Notes under the pieces: model-generated
Database searches by the model: none
What the model was told of the DNA's origin: nothing
Seen by the model: only the letters and a program-made list of their open reading frames with translations
NCBI RefSeq assembly: GCF_002975405.1
Contig: NZ_PCPS01000002.1
Coordinates: 248,001 to 312,000, forward strand
Origin: Arthrobacter sp. MYb229
GTDB taxonomy: Bacteria > Actinomycetota > Actinomycetes > Actinomycetales > Micrococcaceae
Length of the DNA: 64,000 bases
Direction: 5' to 3'
Part shown: in pieces, positions 26,578 to 35,599 of the stretch
Layout: each line of letters starts with the position of its first letter
Position numbering within the stretch: the first letter of the stretch is position 1
Made by a program: the position numbers and the translations under genes

Positions 26578-26913
26578 ATGAACAGGGTTTGTTTTCAGCT
26601 GCAGGTCAAGCCGGACCGGCTGGCCGAATACACCGAACGCCACGCCGCCGTCTGGCCAGAGATGCTGCGGGCAATCAACGACGCGGGACGCCGCAATTAC
26701 TCGCTCTTTCTTCGCGCCGATGGCTTGCTGATCGGCTACTACGAAACCGCCGACGACGCAGCCGCCCAAGCCGCACTGGATGCGGATCCACGCACCTCGG
26801 CCTGGGAAGCGCAAATGTCCGAGTTCTTCATCTCCCTCGACGGGCGCCCCGACCAGGGTGCGCCGCGCCTGAGCGAGGTATTCAACCTCGAAGACCAGCT
26901 GGCCCAGCTCTAA
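26578..26913 (+). CDS. rhaM: L-rhamnose mutarotase
   Basis: Interconverts alpha- and beta-L-rhamnose. 111 aa with the dimeric alpha+beta-barrel pattern: 'CFQLQVKPDRLAEYTERHAAVWPEMLRAINDAGRRNYSLFLR' at the N-terminus (the His in ERHAAVWPEM is catalytic in the family) and 'DQLAQL' at the end. The AGAGGGCAACGC leader gives a weak ribosome site. First gene of the rhamnose operon. Confidence 0.92.
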   Translation: MNRVCFQLQVKPDRLAEYTERHAAVWPEMLRAINDAGRRNYSLFLRADGLLIGYYETADDAAAQAALDADPRTSAWEAQMSEFFISLDGRPDQGAPRLSEVFNLEDQLAQL

Positions 26914-26949
26914 ACGGCGACACCGGCAAACCAATTCCACCACCGAAGA

Positions 26950-28134
26950 ATGGAGAGATCCATGGGCGCTAAGCTGACCCCCGAGATCCTGACCACCCTT
27001 GAACGATTGGCCATCGAAGTCCCTTCCTGGGCCTACGGCAACTCCGGCACCCGCTTTAAAGTGTTCGGCACCCCGGGCACCCCACGCGATGCCTATGAGA
27101 AGATCGCCGATGCCGCGCAGGTCAACCGCCTGACCGGACTGGCTCCGGCCGTGGCCCTGCACATTCCGTGGGATAAGGTGGCGGACTTCGGCTCGCTACG
27201 CGCCCACGCGAACGGGCTCGGGGTGGAACTGGGAACCATCAACTCCAACACCTTCCAGGACGACGAATACAAGTTCGGCGCGCTGACCCACGAAGATCCG
27301 AAAGTCCGCCGCAAGGCCATCGACCACCATATCGAGTGTGTAGACGTCATGGACGCCACCGGCTCCCAAGACCTGAAAATCTGGCTGGCCGAAGGCTCGA
27401 ACTACCCGGGGCAGGCAGATATGCGCGGCCGCCAGGACCGGCTTTCGGATTCGCTGTCCGAAATCTACGCGCGGCTGACCGGCGAGCAGCGCCTGGTGCT
27501 TGAGTACAAGTTCTTCGAGCCCTCCTTCTATCACACCGATGTTCCGGACTGGGGCACCTCCTACGCCCAGGTCGCCGCGCTCGGCGAGCGGGCGTTGGTC
27601 TGCCTGGACACCGGACACCATGCCCCGGGCACCAATATCGAGTTCATCGTGATGCAGCTGCTGCGCCTGGGCAAGCTCGGCTCCTTCGACTTCAACTCGC
27701 GCTTCTACGCAGATGATGACCTGATCGTCGGCTCCGCCGACCCGTACCAGCTCTTCCGCATCATGGCCGAGGTGGCCCGCGGCGGCGGGCTGGATGTCGA
27801 TACCCCGATCACCTTCATGCTCGATCAGTGCCACAACGTGGAAAACAAGATCCTGGGCCAGATCCGCAGCGTACTGAATGTGCAGGAAATGACCGCTCGG
27901 GCGTTGCTCATCGACCGGGTTGCGTTGACCGAGGCGCAGCTCGCCGGCGATGTGCTGGCCGCCAACGACATCTTCATGAACGCCTTCTACACCGATATTC
28001 GCAGCGAACTCGCCAGCTGGCGTGAATCGCGTGGCTTGCCGGGCGACCCGATGGAGGCCTTTCGCGTCTCGGATTACCAGAGCCGCATCGAAGCCGAACG
28101 CGCCGGCGGCGTGCAGGCGGGGTGGGGTGCCTGA
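26950..28134 (+). CDS. rhaI: L-rhamnose isomerase (RhaI type)
   Basis: Converts L-rhamnose to L-rhamnulose. 394 aa, a xylose-isomerase-like TIM barrel. Motifs: 'VPSWAYGNSGTRFKVFGTPGTPRDAYEKI', 'LVLEYKFFEPSFYHTDVPDWG' (metal Glu), 'LVCLDTGHHAPGTNIEFIV' (Asp/His metal ligands), 'GSFDFNSRFYADDDLIVGSADPYQLF' and 'MLDQCHNVENKI'. This is the Pseudomonas/Actinobacteria type rather than the enterobacterial RhaA. It overlaps the transporter start as TGATG. Confidence 0.95.
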   Translation: MERSMGAKLTPEILTTLERLAIEVPSWAYGNSGTRFKVFGTPGTPRDAYEKIADAAQVNRLTGLAPAVALHIPWDKVADFGSLRAHANGLGVELGTINSNTFQDDEYKFGALTHEDPKVRRKAIDHHIECVDVMDATGSQDLKIWLAEGSNYPGQADMRGRQDRLSDSLSEIYARLTGEQRLVLEYKFFEPSFYHTDVPDWGTSYAQVAALGERALVCLDTGHHAPGTNIEFIVMQLLRLGKLGSFDFNSRFYADDDLIVGSADPYQLFRIMAEVARGGGLDVDTPITFMLDQCHNVENKILGQIRSVLNVQEMTARALLIDRVALTEAQLAGDVLAANDIFMNAFYTDIRSELASWRESRGLPGDPMEAFRVSDYQSRIEAERAGGVQAGWGA

Positions 28135-29429
28135 TGACTACGGCACTGACGAAAAAGCGCGGCATCAGCGGCTGGAAAGCCACCATTGCCGTGGCCATGA
28201 GCAATTACATCGAAGCCGGGGCAATTATTGCCTTGGCCACCAGCCTGACCCTTTGGCAGGGTGCCTTCGGATTTGATGACGGCATGGTCGGGGTCATCGC
28301 GGCGATCTCCGCCAACGCTTTCGGTGCCGCGGTGGGTGCGCTGATCGGCGGCCCATTGTGCGACCGGCTGGGCCGCAAATTCATCTACACCTACGACCTG
28401 ATCGTCTTCATGGTCGGTGCGCTGATGATTACCTTCGCCGCCAGCACCGTGCTGCTGATTATCGGTGTGATCCTCATGGGCATCGCGGTGGGCGCCGGAG
28501 TTCCGGCTTCCTGGACGTACATTGCCGAGGAGGCTCCGCAGGAGTCGCGCGCAGCCCACGTGGGAACCGCGCAGCTGGCCTGGTCCTTCGGACCGGCGGT
28601 CGGCTTTGCCCTGGCCATCATGGTTGCACCACTAGGAGTGAATGGGTCCCGGCTGATCTTCTTCCACCTGTTCATCGTCGCCGCCATCACCTGGTGGGTG
28701 CGCCGCGGGCTTCCCGAATCCACCCGTTGGAAGCAGCAGCGCGCCGAAGAAATCGCCTCCGGAGCCAAGATCTCCTTCTTTTCCGGCGTCAAGGGGTTGC
28801 TGGCCGAACGCAAGAACTGGTCGGCGCTGTTCTTCCTGCTCGGGGTGTATGGATTGTGGAATACCGTGGCCGGCCAGGCCGGCATCTTCCAGCCACGCGT
28901 GTACGCGGCGGCCGGCGTCGAATCGGCCACGCAGCAGAACCTGCTGCAGGTTCTGGTCTGGGTGCTCACCGCGGCCGCCACCTACTTCGGCTTCATGAAG
29001 TACGGGGACCGCGTCTCGCGCCGCTGGCTGTACTTTGGCGGAGCCGCCCTGGGCGTTGCCGCCTGGGTTGTGCTGATCTTCGCCCCTCCGGGAGCCTTCT
29101 CGCTGCTGTTCTTCGCCTGCGCCTGGGGCATTTCCGCCGGTTTGGGAGCCCAAGCCTTCTACGGCCTATGGACCGCGGAACTCTTCGCCACCAAATACCG
29201 CGCCAGCGCCCAGGGCGTGCTGTTCATGCTCGCCCGCGTCCTGGTCGGCTTGCTATCCCTGGTTTTCCCGGTCCTGCTTTCCGGCATCGGGCTGGAAAAG
29301 CTCGGCCTGCTGATCATCGGCCTGCTGGTAGTTGCCCTGCTGATCGGCACCATCTGGGCGCCGGAAACCCGCGGCAAGTCCCTCGAAGAAATCGAAGCCC
29401 AGCGCTACGGCACCAAGATCAACGCCTAA
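28134..29429 (+). CDS. MFS sugar transporter, probable L-rhamnose permease
   Basis: 431 aa with twelve membrane segments. Sugar-porter type signatures are 'GGPLCDRLGRKFIYTYDLIVFMVG' in loop 2-3, 'GVPASWTYIAEEAPQESRAAHVG' in helix 5-6 and 'PETRGKSLEEIEAQRYG' at the C-terminus (the PETKG motif). The start ATG overlaps the rhaI stop; an earlier in-frame start at 28122 would lie inside rhaI. Its position inside the rhamnose operon, which has no ABC genes, makes rhamnose uptake its likely role. Confidence 0.85.
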   Translation: MTTALTKKRGISGWKATIAVAMSNYIEAGAIIALATSLTLWQGAFGFDDGMVGVIAAISANAFGAAVGALIGGPLCDRLGRKFIYTYDLIVFMVGALMITFAASTVLLIIGVILMGIAVGAGVPASWTYIAEEAPQESRAAHVGTAQLAWSFGPAVGFALAIMVAPLGVNGSRLIFFHLFIVAAITWWVRRGLPESTRWKQQRAEEIASGAKISFFSGVKGLLAERKNWSALFFLLGVYGLWNTVAGQAGIFQPRVYAAAGVESATQQNLLQVLVWVLTAAATYFGFMKYGDRVSRRWLYFGGAALGVAAWVVLIFAPPGAFSLLFFACAWGISAGLGAQAFYGLWTAELFATKYRASAQGVLFMLARVLVGLLSLVFPVLLSGIGLEKLGLLIIGLLVVALLIGTIWAPETRGKSLEEIEAQRYGTKINA

Positions 29430-29469
29430 TACGACTCAAGGATTGAACACAGACATGTCGAGAGAAACC

Positions 29470-31506
29470 ATGACCATCAGCACCGCAGAACAGCTCATTA
29501 CCCGTTCAAACCGCCTCGGTGCGGACAAGAAGAACACCAACTATGCCGGAGGCAACACCTCGGCCAAGGGCTTCGCGTCCGACCCGGTCTCCGGAGAACA
29601 GGTTGAGCTGCTCTGGGTCAAGGGATCCGGCGGAGACCTGGGCACCCTGACCGAGAAGGGCCTGTCGACCCTGCGGCTGGACCGGATGCGCTCGTTGGCC
29701 AAGGTCTACCCGGGCGTGGACCGCGAAGATGAGATGGTGGCGGCTTTTGACTACTGCCTGCACGGCAAGGGCGGAGCCGCACCCTCTATCGATACCGCCA
29801 TGCACGGCCTGGTGGATGCGCCCCATGTGGATCATCTGCACCCGGATTCCGGCATCGCCATCGCCACCGCTAAGGATGGCAAGGAGCTGACCGCGCAAAT
29901 CTTCGGTGACAAGGTGCTCTGGGTTGATTGGCGCCGCCCGGGCTTCCAGCTGGGACTGGACATTGCCGCAATCAAGGATGAAAACCCGAACGCAGTCGGC
30001 TGCATTCTCGGCGGACATGGCATCACCGCATGGGGCGAGACGTCCGAGGAATGCGAAGCCAACTCGCTGTGGATCATCGACACCGCGGCGGACTATATCC
30101 GCGAACACGGCAAGGCCCAGCCATTCGGTGCCCAGCTGCCCGGATTCGAAGCACTGCCGGAAGCCGAACGCCGGGCTCGCGCCGCCGCCCTGGCCCCGAC
30201 CCTGCGCGGTCTGGCCTCGACGGACAAGCCGATGATTGGCCACTTCACCGACGATGAGCGAGTCCTTGATTTCCTGGCGAGCGAAAAACTAGACGAACTT
30301 GCCGCACTGGGCACTTCCTGCCCGGACCACTTCCTGCGCACCAAGATCAAGCCAATGGTGCTGGATCTTCCGGCCACCGCTACCCTTCAGGAGCAGTTGG
30401 CCCGCCTGAGCGACCTGCACGTGGAATACCGTGCCGATTACCAGGCCTACTACGAGGCCCACAAGGATGAAAGCTCCCCAGCCATCCGCGGTGCAGATCC
30501 GCTGATCGTGCTGATCCCCGGCGTTGGCATGTTCTCCTTTGGCGCCAACAAGCAGACCGCTCGCGTGGCCGGCGAGTTCTACCTGAATGCCATCAATGTG
30601 ATGCGTGGCGCCGAGGCCCTGTCAACCTACACCCCGATCTCCGACGCGGAGAAGTTCCGCATCGAGTACTGGGCGCTGGAAGAAGCCAAGTTGGCCCGCA
30701 TGCCTCAGCCGAAGAGCCACGCCGGGCGCATCGCCCTGGTGACCGGCGCCGCGTCCGGCATCGGCAAGGCGATCGCCGCCCGGCTGGCCGCCGAGGGGGC
30801 CTGCGTAGTCATTGCCGATTTGGATTTGGCCAAGGCGCAGGCCGCGGCCGCGGAATTGGGCAACGCCGATGTGGCCGTCGGTGTCGCCGCGAATGTGGCC
30901 GATGGCGCCGCCGTCCAGGCGGCCATGGACGCCGCGGTGCTCGCCTTCGGCGGTATCGACCTGGTGGTGAACAACGCCGGATTGTCGCTGTCCAAGAAGC
31001 TGCTGGAAACCACCGAAGCGGACTGGGACCTGCAGCACGATGTGATGGCCAAGGGCTCTTTCCTGGTCTCCAAGGCGGCGGCCAAGGCGCTGATCGACCA
31101 GCGCATGGGCGGAGACATCATCTACATCTCCTCGAAGAACTCCGTCTTCGCCGGCCCGAACAACATCGCCTACTCGGCCACCAAGGCCGACCAGGCCCAT
31201 CAGGTGCGCCTGCTGGCCGTGGAACTGGGCGAACACGGGGTCCGCGTGAACGGTATCAACCCCGATGGAGTGGTGCGCGGCTCGGGCATCTTCGCCTCGG
31301 GCTGGGGCGCCAACCGCGCCGCCACCTACGGAGTGAATGAGGAAGACCTCGGCCAGTTCTACGCGAACCGCACCATCCTCAAGCGCGAAGTGGTCCCGGA
31401 AAACGTGGCCGACGCCGTCTACGTGCTCACCGGTCCGGAACTGACCCGCACCACCGGCCTGCACATCCCGGTTGACTCGGGCGTTGCGGCGGCCTTCCTG
31501 CGATGA
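29470..31506 (+). CDS. rhaEW: bifunctional rhamnulose-1-phosphate aldolase / lactaldehyde dehydrogenase
   Basis: Cleaves L-rhamnulose-1-phosphate to dihydroxyacetone phosphate and lactaldehyde, then oxidises lactaldehyde. Two domains: a class II aldolase/adducin domain (about 1-400: 'RSNRLGADKKNTNYAGGNTSAKG', 'VDAPHVDHLHPDS' with the zinc histidines) and a short-chain dehydrogenase domain (about 420-678: 'GRIALVTGAASGIGKAIAARL', 'VVNNAGLSLSKKLLE', catalytic YSATKAD). ATG 29470 has GAGAGAAACC upstream and gives the family-like N-terminus; ATG 29455 is an alternative. It overlaps rhaB by 4 bp. Confidence 0.92.
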   Translation: MTISTAEQLITRSNRLGADKKNTNYAGGNTSAKGFASDPVSGEQVELLWVKGSGGDLGTLTEKGLSTLRLDRMRSLAKVYPGVDREDEMVAAFDYCLHGKGGAAPSIDTAMHGLVDAPHVDHLHPDSGIAIATAKDGKELTAQIFGDKVLWVDWRRPGFQLGLDIAAIKDENPNAVGCILGGHGITAWGETSEECEANSLWIIDTAADYIREHGKAQPFGAQLPGFEALPEAERRARAAALAPTLRGLASTDKPMIGHFTDDERVLDFLASEKLDELAALGTSCPDHFLRTKIKPMVLDLPATATLQEQLARLSDLHVEYRADYQAYYEAHKDESSPAIRGADPLIVLIPGVGMFSFGANKQTARVAGEFYLNAINVMRGAEALSTYTPISDAEKFRIEYWALEEAKLARMPQPKSHAGRIALVTGAASGIGKAIAARLAAEGACVVIADLDLAKAQAAAAELGNADVAVGVAANVADGAAVQAAMDAAVLAFGGIDLVVNNAGLSLSKKLLETTEADWDLQHDVMAKGSFLVSKAAAKALIDQRMGGDIIYISSKNSVFAGPNNIAYSATKADQAHQVRLLAVELGEHGVRVNGINPDGVVRGSGIFASGWGANRAATYGVNEEDLGQFYANRTILKREVVPENVADAVYVLTGPELTRTTGLHIPVDSGVAAAFLR

Positions 31507-32987
31507 GTTCGTATTTGGGCACCGCGCCGGTTGCGGCGATCGATCTGGGCGCCACCAGCGGCCGAGTGATGCTCGGCCGTCTGGTGGACGGCAAGGTCGA
31601 ACTCAGCCTGGTGCATCGCTTCGCCAACGGCGCGGTTGCGCTGTCCACGCTGGGAGACGGGGCGGACACCGGGGCGCTGGCCTGGGACATCGACCAGCTG
31701 TGGGAAGAAATTCGCCACGGGTTGGCGATGGCCTTCGCCCAGCATCCCGACATCGCTTCCATCGGCGTGGACTCGTGGGCGGTGGACTATGCGCTGCTGA
31801 AAAATGGGCAACGTCTGGGGCAGATACGCCACTACCGGGATCCGCGCAATGAGCTCGCCGTCCCGGCGCTGGAAGCCAGCTTTGACCGCAAGGAGTTGTT
31901 TGCCCGCAACGGCTTGCAGTTCCTGCCTTTTAATACGGTGTATCAGCTGGAAGCCGAACGGCAAGAATCCCGGCTGGCCCAAGCCGATACGCTGCTCTTG
32001 GTCCCGGACTACATCAACTATTTGTTGACGGGAATGGCGCGCAGCGAGTGGACCAATGTCTCCACCACCGGGCTGTTGAACCTGAACTCCGGGACGTGGG
32101 ACGCGGAACTGAGCGAGCATTTGCAAGTCGCTAGCTTGCTAGCTCCCTTGATTCGCCCAGGTGAAGTGGTCGGAAACTTGCGTGGATCGCTGGCTCGCGA
32201 GTTCGGAGCCCACGCTGAGGTCAGGGTGCTCGCTGTCGCCTCGCACGACACGGCAAGCGCCGTGGCGGCCACCCCGTTGGCGAGCGCGCATTCGGCCTAT
32301 ATTTCGTGCGGCACCTGGGGATTGGTGGGGGTTGAGCTCCAGTCGCCGGTGCTTGAGCCACGTGCGCAGGAAGCGGGTTTCACCAACGAGCTGGGCCTCG
32401 ACGGAACCGTCAGATTCCTGAAGAATGTGACCGGAACTTTTCTGCTCAGCGAGGCAATACGAGAATGGAATGAGCAGGCCGAAACCGACGGCAGCGACAG
32501 CGTGAAGCTGGAGCAGCTCTTGGCGCAGGCCGAACAGCTGGGGGTCCCTGGCACGCTCATCGACCCGCAGGCCGATAGCTTCCTGGCTCCGGGGGCAATG
32601 CCCGAACGGATCAGCGACGCGGTCATCGAAGCAGGTGGCAAGAAGCCGGAATCCCGAGCTGAGATCATTCGAATCGTGATCGAGTCCCTCGCCGAGAGCT
32701 TCGCCACCCAGGCGTTCAGGGCCGCAGCACTTGGCGGGTTTGTGCCTGACGCGATTCACCTTGTGGGTGGTGGTTCGCAAGGCAGTTTGCTCTGCCAGCG
32801 TACCGCCGATCGTGCGGGAATCCCGGTCATCGCCGGACCGGTCGAATGCACGGCCCTGGGCAATGTGCTGGTGCAATTGCGTGCCATGGAATCGCGCCCC
32901 TGGACCACGGGGGAAGTGCGTGAGCTGGTACGAAAATCTGTTGATTGGGTGAGCTACCAACCCAGGCTGGCAAAAAACTTGGTATGA
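31503..32987 (+). CDS. rhaB: rhamnulokinase
   Basis: FGGY-family sugar kinase phosphorylating L-rhamnulose (494 aa). N-terminal 'PVAAIDLGATSGRVMLGRL' phosphate-binding motif, 'SIGVDSWAVDYALL', 'FLPFNTVYQLEAER', 'LLLVPDYINYLLTG' and 'SEWTNVSTTGLLNLNSGTWD' are RhaB-specific. The second-domain 'VAATPLASAHSAYISCGTWGLVGVE' and 'AIHLVGGGSQGSLLCQRTADRAG' complete the ATP site. Start ATGA overlaps the rhaEW stop. A hairpin terminator follows. Confidence 0.95.
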   Translation: MSSYLGTAPVAAIDLGATSGRVMLGRLVDGKVELSLVHRFANGAVALSTLGDGADTGALAWDIDQLWEEIRHGLAMAFAQHPDIASIGVDSWAVDYALLKNGQRLGQIRHYRDPRNELAVPALEASFDRKELFARNGLQFLPFNTVYQLEAERQESRLAQADTLLLVPDYINYLLTGMARSEWTNVSTTGLLNLNSGTWDAELSEHLQVASLLAPLIRPGEVVGNLRGSLAREFGAHAEVRVLAVASHDTASAVAATPLASAHSAYISCGTWGLVGVELQSPVLEPRAQEAGFTNELGLDGTVRFLKNVTGTFLLSEAIREWNEQAETDGSDSVKLEQLLAQAEQLGVPGTLIDPQADSFLAPGAMPERISDAVIEAGGKKPESRAEIIRIVIESLAESFATQAFRAAALGGFVPDAIHLVGGGSQGSLLCQRTADRAGIPVIAGPVECTALGNVLVQLRAMESRPWTTGEVRELVRKSVDWVSYQPRLAKNLV

Positions 32988-33038
32988 GATCCGTGTGGGC
33001 ATCTCGTATCAGCGCTGTTCATTGCCCATGAATAGTGC

Positions 33039-33081
33039 CAAGACCTAGTGAACGAAGATCTTCTTCATTTGCTAGGTCTTG
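33039..33081 (+). terminator. terminator after the rhamnose operon
   Basis: 10-bp perfect arms CAAGACCTAG / CTAGGTCTTG (33039-33048, 33072-33081) with an internal TGAA..GAAGATCTTC..TTCA secondary stem, followed by TACTTTAAT. Confidence 0.7.
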
Positions 33082-33117
33082 TACTTTAATGCGCCGTGAG
33101 ACAAAACTGGCGCAAAC

Positions 33118-33148
33118 GAAGGCAGCCGCAAATTCGGCGGCTGCCTTC
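33118..33148. terminator. terminator hairpin, probably for the methyltransferase gene
   Basis: 12-bp perfect stem GAAGGCAGCCGC / GCGGCTGCCTTC with a 7-nt loop, 21 bp beyond the methyltransferase stop on the minus strand. On that strand the stem is followed by GTTTGCGCCAGTTTTG. Confidence 0.7.
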
Positions 33149-33168
33149 GGCGAGTGTGTTGACCGTGC

Positions 33169-33819
33169 CTAGTTGCCGCGCTGCACAAATACGACAGTAT
33201 CTTCCAAGGTCGCCGGTTTGCCGTCGGGATCGGTGACCTCGCGTTCGACAATTTCGGCTCGCAGGATTGTCCACGCATTCGAGTCCAGGCTCAGCGATTC
33301 CAGCTCGGAATCCGGGGTGGGGAATCGATGCTGAGCCATTTGTTCGTTGGAGGCCCAGGAGGGGGCCGCGGCGTGCGAAACCGCCAGCAAATGCCCGCCC
33401 GGGGCTACGAGCGAGGCGGCCTTCTGCATGATTTCTGCCCGCGGAATTTCGAAGGGGGCTTGGAAAAAGCTCAGGGTCACCAGGTCAAATCGCTCTTCGC
33501 TGTCCCAGGTGGTGAGATCCTCCGCGATGAAGCTGGCGTCTTTCTCGCTGAGTCCCTGCTCCTTTGCCGCGGAGCGTGCCCGTTCAACCGCGGTCGCAGA
33601 AATATCGACACCGGTTGCTTGCCATCCCTTGTTCGCCAGCCAGATGGTGTCTGCACCCTCTCCGCAACCGAAGTCCAGAGACCTGCCCGAGGGAAGATCT
33701 GCCACGATCTCGGCAAGCATTTTGTTGACGTTCCCGGACCAGATCCGTTCGGACTGTCCGTAGTGGCTCTCCCAGAAGGCCACCGCGTCCGGTGCTGTGG
33801 TGTGGTGGTGTTCGTGCAT
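33169..33819 (-). CDS. class I SAM-dependent methyltransferase
   Basis: 216 aa, TehB/thiopurine-methyltransferase-like. The SAM motif I is 'GRSLDFGCGEGADTIWLANKGW' (about 44-65), followed by 'GVDISATAVERARSAA', 'IAEDLTTWDSEERFDLVTLSFFQAP' and 'VAPGGHLLAVSHA'. A strong GGGGA ribosome site precedes ATG MHEHHHTT; the His-rich opening could bind a metal. These enzymes often detoxify oxyanions or small electrophiles; the substrate is not deducible. Stands alone. Confidence 0.88.
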   Translation of the reverse strand: MHEHHHTTAPDAVAFWESHYGQSERIWSGNVNKMLAEIVADLPSGRSLDFGCGEGADTIWLANKGWQATGVDISATAVERARSAAKEQGLSEKDASFIAEDLTTWDSEERFDLVTLSFFQAPFEIPRAEIMQKAASLVAPGGHLLAVSHAAAPSWASNEQMAQHRFPTPDSELESLSLDSNAWTILRAEIVEREVTDPDGKPATLEDTVVFVQRGN

Positions 33820-34057
33820 TGAGTCCCCGCTTAGCGATCATTGAAAGTAATGCCTTCAGCCTAAGGTGATTCCGCGATGCTGGCATCCGAATTTGCCTCA
33901 CGCGCAAAAAGTGGGATCGCAATCGATGAAATTCACTCGTGGAGAGCCAAAGTTCGAGATAATTCGCACCCCGGTGGATGCGGAGCGAATGAGTGCGAGC
34001 CGGGCTCAGCCCGTAGGCTTTAACAAAACGAATCCGCACAAGAACCAAGGACATTTC

Positions 34058-35167
34058 ATGGCCAGCAAAAAGAAGCAGGGCAAGAAGAACTCGGGCGCAG
34101 GAAACCCCGCAAAAGCAGCACAGCGCGGCCGCAGCGTCTTCAAAGTCCAGGCAGAAATTTCGGTAGATGCGATGCGCGAGGACTACGCCGCGTGGGTCAC
34201 CGAAACCGTGCCGGCCTTCGGCGCCGCGGAAGCCGCTCAGATCGCTGAGATCCAGCTGGGCGTGGTGCGCTCGGTCGGCGCCGAATATGCCGAACTGGCG
34301 CGCAGCTCCAATCTGCGAGATATCGACCCAGAGCTCTTCGGACAGGTATTCGCCGAATTCTTGGTGAACCTGCCTGAGGGCCTCGAAGCCGAGCCAATCT
34401 TCACCGCCTGGCTGGACTACTTCTCCTTCCTGACCTCCCGTGGAACCTGGGAAGGCGGGGAAGAGAACCTCACCGAACTACGTGAACTGCTCGACGACGC
34501 GCTGAAGGGTTTCGCCGAGGAAGACGCGGAGCTGTGCGCACTGCTGCGCGGCACTGAACTGTACGCCAAGGTCAAGGCCTTCTCCGAAGCTCTGGGAGAC
34601 GGCGTGGACATCAGCGCGTTCAGCGAAGCCGACAATGAGGCACGGGTTCGCGTGATGAACGCGGTCGGTGTGGACGCGGCGACGGTGAAGGTCGACGAGC
34701 CAGCCCCGGATGTGTTCGCCCACGTCTGGAACGCGGCCATACTCTCAGTTGTTGACCCTTCCGGCGGCAAGATCGTTCGCGACGAAGAGGCCTTCGCGCA
34801 CTTTGTCGAAGGCGAAGAATCCGAGAGCGCGCAGCTGCTCTTCGAGATGGGCGTCGGCTGCGTGCAAAGCCACCTGATCCCCAACGATGCCTTCACCGAA
34901 CGCGACGAAGCATTCTTCCTGGTGCTGCGGAATCTGCTGGTCACCGCCGTCACCGGCCGTGAGGCTGACTTCGAAGGGCTACGCCGCAATTGCGGTCCGA
35001 AGAACTTCGACGCGGTTCTTCCCGAAGCTCGTGAGGCACTGGCCTCGCTAGCAGCGTTTGGACTGCTTCAGGTCAAGGGCGAAGAGTACGGTGTTGACGA
35101 GCGACTGCTACCGGTCATTTCTGCAGGCCTGAGCGAAGCGGAGAGCCTGATCGAAGAATCGGAATAG
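34058..35167 (+). CDS. hypothetical protein related to the N-terminal domain of the pRiA4b fusion protein
   Basis: 369 aa, start at ATG 34058 (MASKKKQGKKN) with AAGGA 7 nt upstream; the frame is open further upstream but reads as non-coding. A Lys-rich N-terminus and an acidic helical body are shared with the protein at 21001-22749. Matching landmarks are 'LFGQVFAEFLVNLPEGLEAEPIFTAWLDYFSFLTSRGTW' here against 'LFGVLNSMIEFEEAE...VLYMAWADYLDFIEDTGRW' there, and near the end 'REALASLAAFGLLQVKGEEYGVDERLLP' against 'HQRLGELRFLGLVEEGEHYTLPRLV'. So it is that protein without the pRiA4b ORF-3 domain. No function known. Confidence 0.7.
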   Translation: MASKKKQGKKNSGAGNPAKAAQRGRSVFKVQAEISVDAMREDYAAWVTETVPAFGAAEAAQIAEIQLGVVRSVGAEYAELARSSNLRDIDPELFGQVFAEFLVNLPEGLEAEPIFTAWLDYFSFLTSRGTWEGGEENLTELRELLDDALKGFAEEDAELCALLRGTELYAKVKAFSEALGDGVDISAFSEADNEARVRVMNAVGVDAATVKVDEPAPDVFAHVWNAAILSVVDPSGGKIVRDEEAFAHFVEGEESESAQLLFEMGVGCVQSHLIPNDAFTERDEAFFLVLRNLLVTAVTGREADFEGLRRNCGPKNFDAVLPEAREALASLAAFGLLQVKGEEYGVDERLLPVISAGLSEAESLIEESE

Positions 35168-35176
35168 GCTTGCCGG

Positions 35177-35599
35177 CTACTCCGGGGAATCCTCCGCTCT
35201 GGCGAAAGCAATTTTGATGAGCTGACGCAGAATCTCCATGTCGATATCCTCCAGCTTTTTCACGTAAACACAGCCTGCTCCCTCGGTGTATTTTCCTAGC
35301 CGGGGGAGCAGTTGTGCGCCAGCTTCCTGATCTTTCAACCCGTAGATGGACAGTTGCGCCTTGCGGGGAGAGAAACCGGTCTTGAGCCAGATTCCGGTGT
35401 TCCTGGAGTTTGATGGTGAGACGTAGGTGTACTGCCCGTAGCCAACAATCGATGGCCCCCACAGAACCGGTTCAGCCCCTGTGACCTCGCGAAAGATGCT
35501 GTTGAGCAGTTGGCCGTCTTCGCGTCGTTTTATCGGGGTGGCCGACTGGATGAAGTCCTCCACGCTTGCGTTGGTAGGTCGGGTTTTCGCGGTGCTCAC
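35177..35599 (-). CDS. DUF1801 domain protein
   Basis: The GTG at 35599 (MSTAKTRPTNASVEDFI) overlaps the stop of the upstream MFS gene as GTGA; the frame is open further up but lies in that gene. 140 aa with the DUF1801/YdhG pattern: 'ASVEDFIQSATPIKRREDGQLLNSIFREVTGAEPVLWGPSIVGYGQYTY' and 'LSIYGLKDQEAG'. Fold family known, reaction unknown. Translationally coupled to the transporter. Confidence 0.8.
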   Translation of the reverse strand: MSTAKTRPTNASVEDFIQSATPIKRREDGQLLNSIFREVTGAEPVLWGPSIVGYGQYTYVSPSNSRNTGIWLKTGFSPRKAQLSIYGLKDQEAGAQLLPRLGKYTEGAGCVYVKKLEDIDMEILRQLIKIAFARAEDSPE

